Below, one piece after another: positions 7,092 through 9,082 of a stretch of 9,082 bases of DNA (the stretch's first letter is position 1; the number at the start of each line of letters is the position of its first letter). The stretch is from Lentisphaeria bacterium (GTDB lineage: Bacteria > Verrucomicrobiota > Lentisphaeria > JABSQK01 > UBA12247): positions 1 to 9,082 of the forward strand of contig DMTJ01000038.1 in NCBI GenBank assembly GCA_003477185.1. The letters are read 5' to 3'. A program made the translations under genes and the position numbers. A model generated the notes under the pieces. It had not been told where the DNA came from. It did no database searches and worked only from the letters and a program-made list of their open reading frames with translations.

Positions 7092-7119
7092 ATGGTAGCT
7101 GACTCTTGAGACATACCAA
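7092..7119 (-). promoter_or_regulatory. possible weak promoter for the prepilin-like gene
   Basis: In the gap between divergent genes, the minus strand carries TTGGTA (plus bases 7114-7119) and, 16 nt on, TACCAT (7092-7097); each matches four of six consensus positions. The same boxes form a 5-base inverted repeat, TGGTA at 7093-7097 and TACCA at 7114-7118. No convincing plus-strand promoter for the glycosyltransferase was found in this short gap. Low confidence. Confidence 0.5.
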
Positions 7120-7135
7120 ACGCGACTAGGAAAAA

Positions 7136-8200
7136 ATGCGTATTTGCCTAATCTGCAACGAGTACGCGACTACTGCAGCGGGCGGCCAGGGATTGGTCAT
7201 TCGAGCAATGGCCGAGGGCTGGCGCAGCCGAGACCATGAGGTCCGCGTGATTGGCCTTGGCCTTGGCCTTAGTGGCGACGAAGGACAGCTAGTCGACATA
7301 CCGGTCGGCCGGTTTAGGGGAGCCTGGCTGGCTGCGCGGCGAAAGCTCTGGAAGCAGGTGCGGGCTTGGGCAAAGGCTGGTGAGATTGATCTGGCGGAGG
7401 TTCCGCTCTCCAGAGGGATGGCAGCGAGTAGCGGCAAGCTGCCGATACCTCTTGTGGTGCGTGCTCATGGCAGTCATGTCTGCCGAGCACACTACGCCGG
7501 GCGGCGAGCAGGCATGCTGCACAGGCTCCTCGAGCCTTGGTCGTTGGCGCGGGCCGACGCCGTGTCTTCCGTTAGTGAGTTTATGGCAGCCGAGCTTGTC
7601 GAGCGCTTTTGCAGTCCGTCTACGGTGATCTACAATCCGGTCCGGATGCCTGCGCCAGCTGCGAACGACTGGGCTGATCGCGGCCTTGATCTGATCTATG
7701 CAGGCCGGGACGGCTGCGGAAAAGGGCTGCACGAACTGCTCCAGGCCTGGGGGGCGCTGAGTGACCTGCCGCTGCGTTTGCAGCTGTACGGGCGTGTTGC
7801 GCTCACGGACGTCCCCGCTGGCGTGACGGTCCACGGCCCTGTTTCTCAGCTGGAACTCCAGCAGGCGTTCCAGCGCGCACGATATGCAGTGCTGCCCTCC
7901 CGCTTCGAATCTTTTGGCCTTGCCGCGGCTGAGGCGATGGCCTGCGGGGCCGCTACCATCGTGGCGGCCGGGACCGGTTCGGCAGAACTGGGGGCGCACG
8001 GCGTCCACTGTCTACATGCCAGCTGCGATGGCGACGCAATAGCGGAGGCAGTACGCAGCTTGGTGGAAGATACCGATAGCGCTACGAAGATCGCAACGAC
8101 AGGTGCAGAGCATGTCGCTCTTAGGTTTACGCTGGACCGAGCCCTTGATGAGACGGAAGCGTTCTACCAAGCGACGATCGCCGCGTTTCGCCGGAGCTGA
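7136..8200 (+). CDS. glycosyltransferase family 4 (GT-B fold)
   Basis: A 354-residue cytoplasmic, probably membrane-associated retaining glycosyltransferase, of the kind that adds a sugar from a nucleotide donor to a growing glycan such as lipopolysaccharide, exopolysaccharide or a glycolipid. The N-terminal acceptor domain starts at MRICLICNEY with the glycine-rich AAGGQG loop (14-19). The C-terminal donor domain shows YAGRDGCGKG (188-197), where Arg191 and Lys196 are expected to bind the diphosphate, and the EX7E motif ESFGLAAAE (Glu258 and Glu266), followed by MACGAATI. Length is normal. The donor and acceptor cannot be inferred. ATG at 7136 follows TAGGA at a usual distance. It is the only plus-strand gene, divergent from the prepilin-like gene and convergent with the lipoprotein gene, and no other glycan genes are in view. 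It contains an in-frame 6-base tandem repeat at 7251-7270. Confidence 0.5.
   Translation: MRICLICNEYATTAAGGQGLVIRAMAEGWRSRDHEVRVIGLGLGLSGDEGQLVDIPVGRFRGAWLAARRKLWKQVRAWAKAGEIDLAEVPLSRGMAASSGKLPIPLVVRAHGSHVCRAHYAGRRAGMLHRLLEPWSLARADAVSSVSEFMAAELVERFCSPSTVIYNPVRMPAPAANDWADRGLDLIYAGRDGCGKGLHELLQAWGALSDLPLRLQLYGRVALTDVPAGVTVHGPVSQLELQQAFQRARYAVLPSRFESFGLAAAEAMACGAATIVAAGTGSAELGAHGVHCLHASCDGDAIAEAVRSLVEDTDSATKIATTGAEHVALRFTLDRALDETEAFYQATIAAFRRS
7251..7270 (+). repeat. TTGGCC hexanucleotide tandem repeat inside the glycosyltransferase
   Basis: The unit TTGGCC is present three times in perfect tandem, followed by TT (20 bases). In frame it encodes Gly-Leu three times (residues 40-45), at the end of a beta strand in the N-terminal domain. 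Because the unit is 6 bases, gain or loss of a unit would add or remove two residues without shifting frame. Confidence 0.5.
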
Positions 8201-8209
8201 GCATGCCGC

Positions 8210-8229
8210 ACTGACTTATTCTGGTCAGT
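8210..8229. terminator. weak hairpin between convergent genes
   Basis: ACTGAC (8210-8215) and GTCAGT (8224-8229) form a perfect 6-bp stem with an 8-base loop, located in the 24-base gap between the glycosyltransferase stop and the lipoprotein stop and overlapping the latter. Position suits a shared terminator, but the stem is short and there is no good T-tract on either strand, so this is tentative. Confidence 0.5.
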
Positions 8230-9046
8230 CGATGAAGCCTTCCTCGCGCAACTGTGCGGTGACTTCGGCACGGTACTTTCCGCGCATTTCGGCATCGAAT
8301 TTGTGACGCATTTTGGCCAGCTCTGCCTTAAAGATGGTTTCCTGCAGGCGGTCAGCTCGGATCCATCTGTTATTTACCCGGACAAAAAAATCCTTGGCAA
8401 ACGCGCCTCCGACCCGGCGTGCCATCAGGTCACTCCGAAACTGGCTCCTTGGGGTATTAAACTGGCGATCTAAGAAGTGCTGGCGTCGCCGCTCAATAAA
8501 CTGCTCGTCGAAATCTTGGTCGGTAGGGGAGAGCATGTCGCGAAACAGGATTAGCTGTGCGTCTACCTTGATCCGGTCAAATTCAACTGCTCGGACGATC
8601 CCGGTGACTGACCCGCGGCGCGTCTTCACTGTGATCTGGGAGCCGACTTCGAACAAAGGATACGCAGTCACGGCCTTTCGGCGAAAGTCTTCCAGCTTGG
8701 CAGTGGGAAACTTGGCTTCTGTTTCCAGATCAAGGAAGGCGCGAAACTCGTCCTTCAGCTGCTCCAACTCCTTCGGAGCCTTGGGGAAGTCTTCCATTTT
8801 GAGTCTGTACCGGTCATAGATAAGCTCAGCGGCGCGCGCGTCTTCGTCGAACTGTGGGCCTACCTTCATCTTGGCCTCCACCCGGGAACTAGCCAACTGT
8901 TTCACCTGGTCAACGTTCAGGCCATTGCGGAATTCCTCCACCTTCTCCATGCGCGCCTGCTGCTGTGGGGCCGGCTTGCTGCAGGAGACAAACAGGACCG
9001 CAAGTGCGGAGAGAATTAAAAATTGCCAGTTGAGTCGAGACTTCAC
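8225..9046 (-). CDS. uncharacterised lipoprotein with coiled-coil and SH3-like region
   Basis: A 273-residue protein of no recognised family. The N-terminus is a lipoprotein signal: basic MKSR, hydrophobic FLILSALAVLFV, then SC with Cys22 as the probable lipidated residue (the -3 residue is Phe, less usual, with Leu at -4). Residues 30-125 are charged and helical, likely coiled coil (EFRNGLNVDQVKQLASSRVE; KELEQLKDEFRAFLDLETEA). Residues 131-172 read like a small SH3/KOW-type beta barrel: VGSQITVKTRRG, VTGIVRAVEFDRIKV, AQLILFRDM. A charged helical stretch (177-195) follows, then VNNRWIRADRL (224-234) and a long C-terminal helix. It would be anchored in the inner or outer membrane facing the periplasm. 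The start is GTG (9044-9046) with only a poor ribosome site, so the exact start is uncertain. Bases 9047-9082 upstream show nothing recognisable. Confidence 0.5.
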   Translation of the reverse strand: MKSRLNWQFLILSALAVLFVSCSKPAPQQQARMEKVEEFRNGLNVDQVKQLASSRVEAKMKVGPQFDEDARAAELIYDRYRLKMEDFPKAPKELEQLKDEFRAFLDLETEAKFPTAKLEDFRRKAVTAYPLFEVGSQITVKTRRGSVTGIVRAVEFDRIKVDAQLILFRDMLSPTDQDFDEQFIERRRQHFLDRQFNTPRSQFRSDLMARRVGGAFAKDFFVRVNNRWIRADRLQETIFKAELAKMRHKFDAEMRGKYRAEVTAQLREEGFID

Positions 9047-9082
9047 CTTACATCACGGCTGCGTTTCAGGCTCTAGGTGGAT

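Noticed and set aside
7289..8008. Long minus-strand frame of 239 codons inside the glycosyltransferase gene
   Set aside because: It is antisense to a well-supported GT4 gene with conserved motifs, has no domain signal and is rich in Arg, His and Pro as GC-rich shadows are.
1..9082. Mobile element, CRISPR array, tRNA or rRNA
   Set aside because: No transposase or integrase motifs, no regularly spaced repeats and no RNA gene signatures were seen; genes are tightly packed with short gaps.

Overview
The window looks like chromosomal DNA of a Gram-negative bacterium, moderately GC-rich. Best guess is the PVC superphylum (Lentisphaerota, Kiritimatiellota or Verrucomicrobiota). The main clue is the gene at 6460-7053, whose FTLLELLVV... 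N-terminus and C-terminal [11 protein letters not shown] signature mark the prepilin-like family expanded in those phyla. An exported HEAT-repeat protein and a signal-peptide-II lipoprotein also point to an organism with a periplasm. The phylum is inference from protein style; there is no rRNA or other marker here.

Layout, right to left, because most genes are on the minus strand: an uncharacterised lipoprotein (8225-9046, minus), which converges on a family 4 glycosyltransferase (7136-8200, plus, the only plus-strand gene). The glycosyltransferase is divergent from the prepilin-like protein (6460-7053, minus). Then comes a tightly packed minus-strand run that starts at a good sigma-70-type promoter (6388-6415). 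It encodes OadG, OadB and OadA of a sodium-pumping decarboxylase, a D-2-hydroxyacid dehydrogenase, an exported HEAT-repeat protein, an MreD-like membrane protein, and the N-terminal 197 codons of a 5-oxoprolinase that runs off the left edge. Every junction in this run is short: 1-nt and 4-nt overlaps, and gaps of 6 to 22 nt. All seven genes could therefore sit on one transcript.

How the genes may work together: OadGBA should couple decarboxylation of a carboxy acid, probably oxaloacetate, to Na+ export through a biotinylated OadA and the membrane carrier OadB. The downstream D-2-hydroxyacid dehydrogenase could reduce the 2-oxo acid product (pyruvate to D-lactate would be the simplest case) and recycle NADH. 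5-Oxoprolinase opens 5-oxoproline to glutamate at the cost of ATP. Together they suggest an energy-conserving organic and amino acid module, but the substrates are not proved. I found no phage, transposon, CRISPR or RNA gene. No gap between genes reaches 300 bases; the largest (6349-6459) holds the oad promoter.

I see no wholly new system. The points most worth a second look are the divergent OadA and its G-B-A gene order, the ATGA coupling of an MreD-like protein to 5-oxoprolinase, the altered nucleotide-binding loop of the dehydrogenase, and the unassigned lipoprotein.
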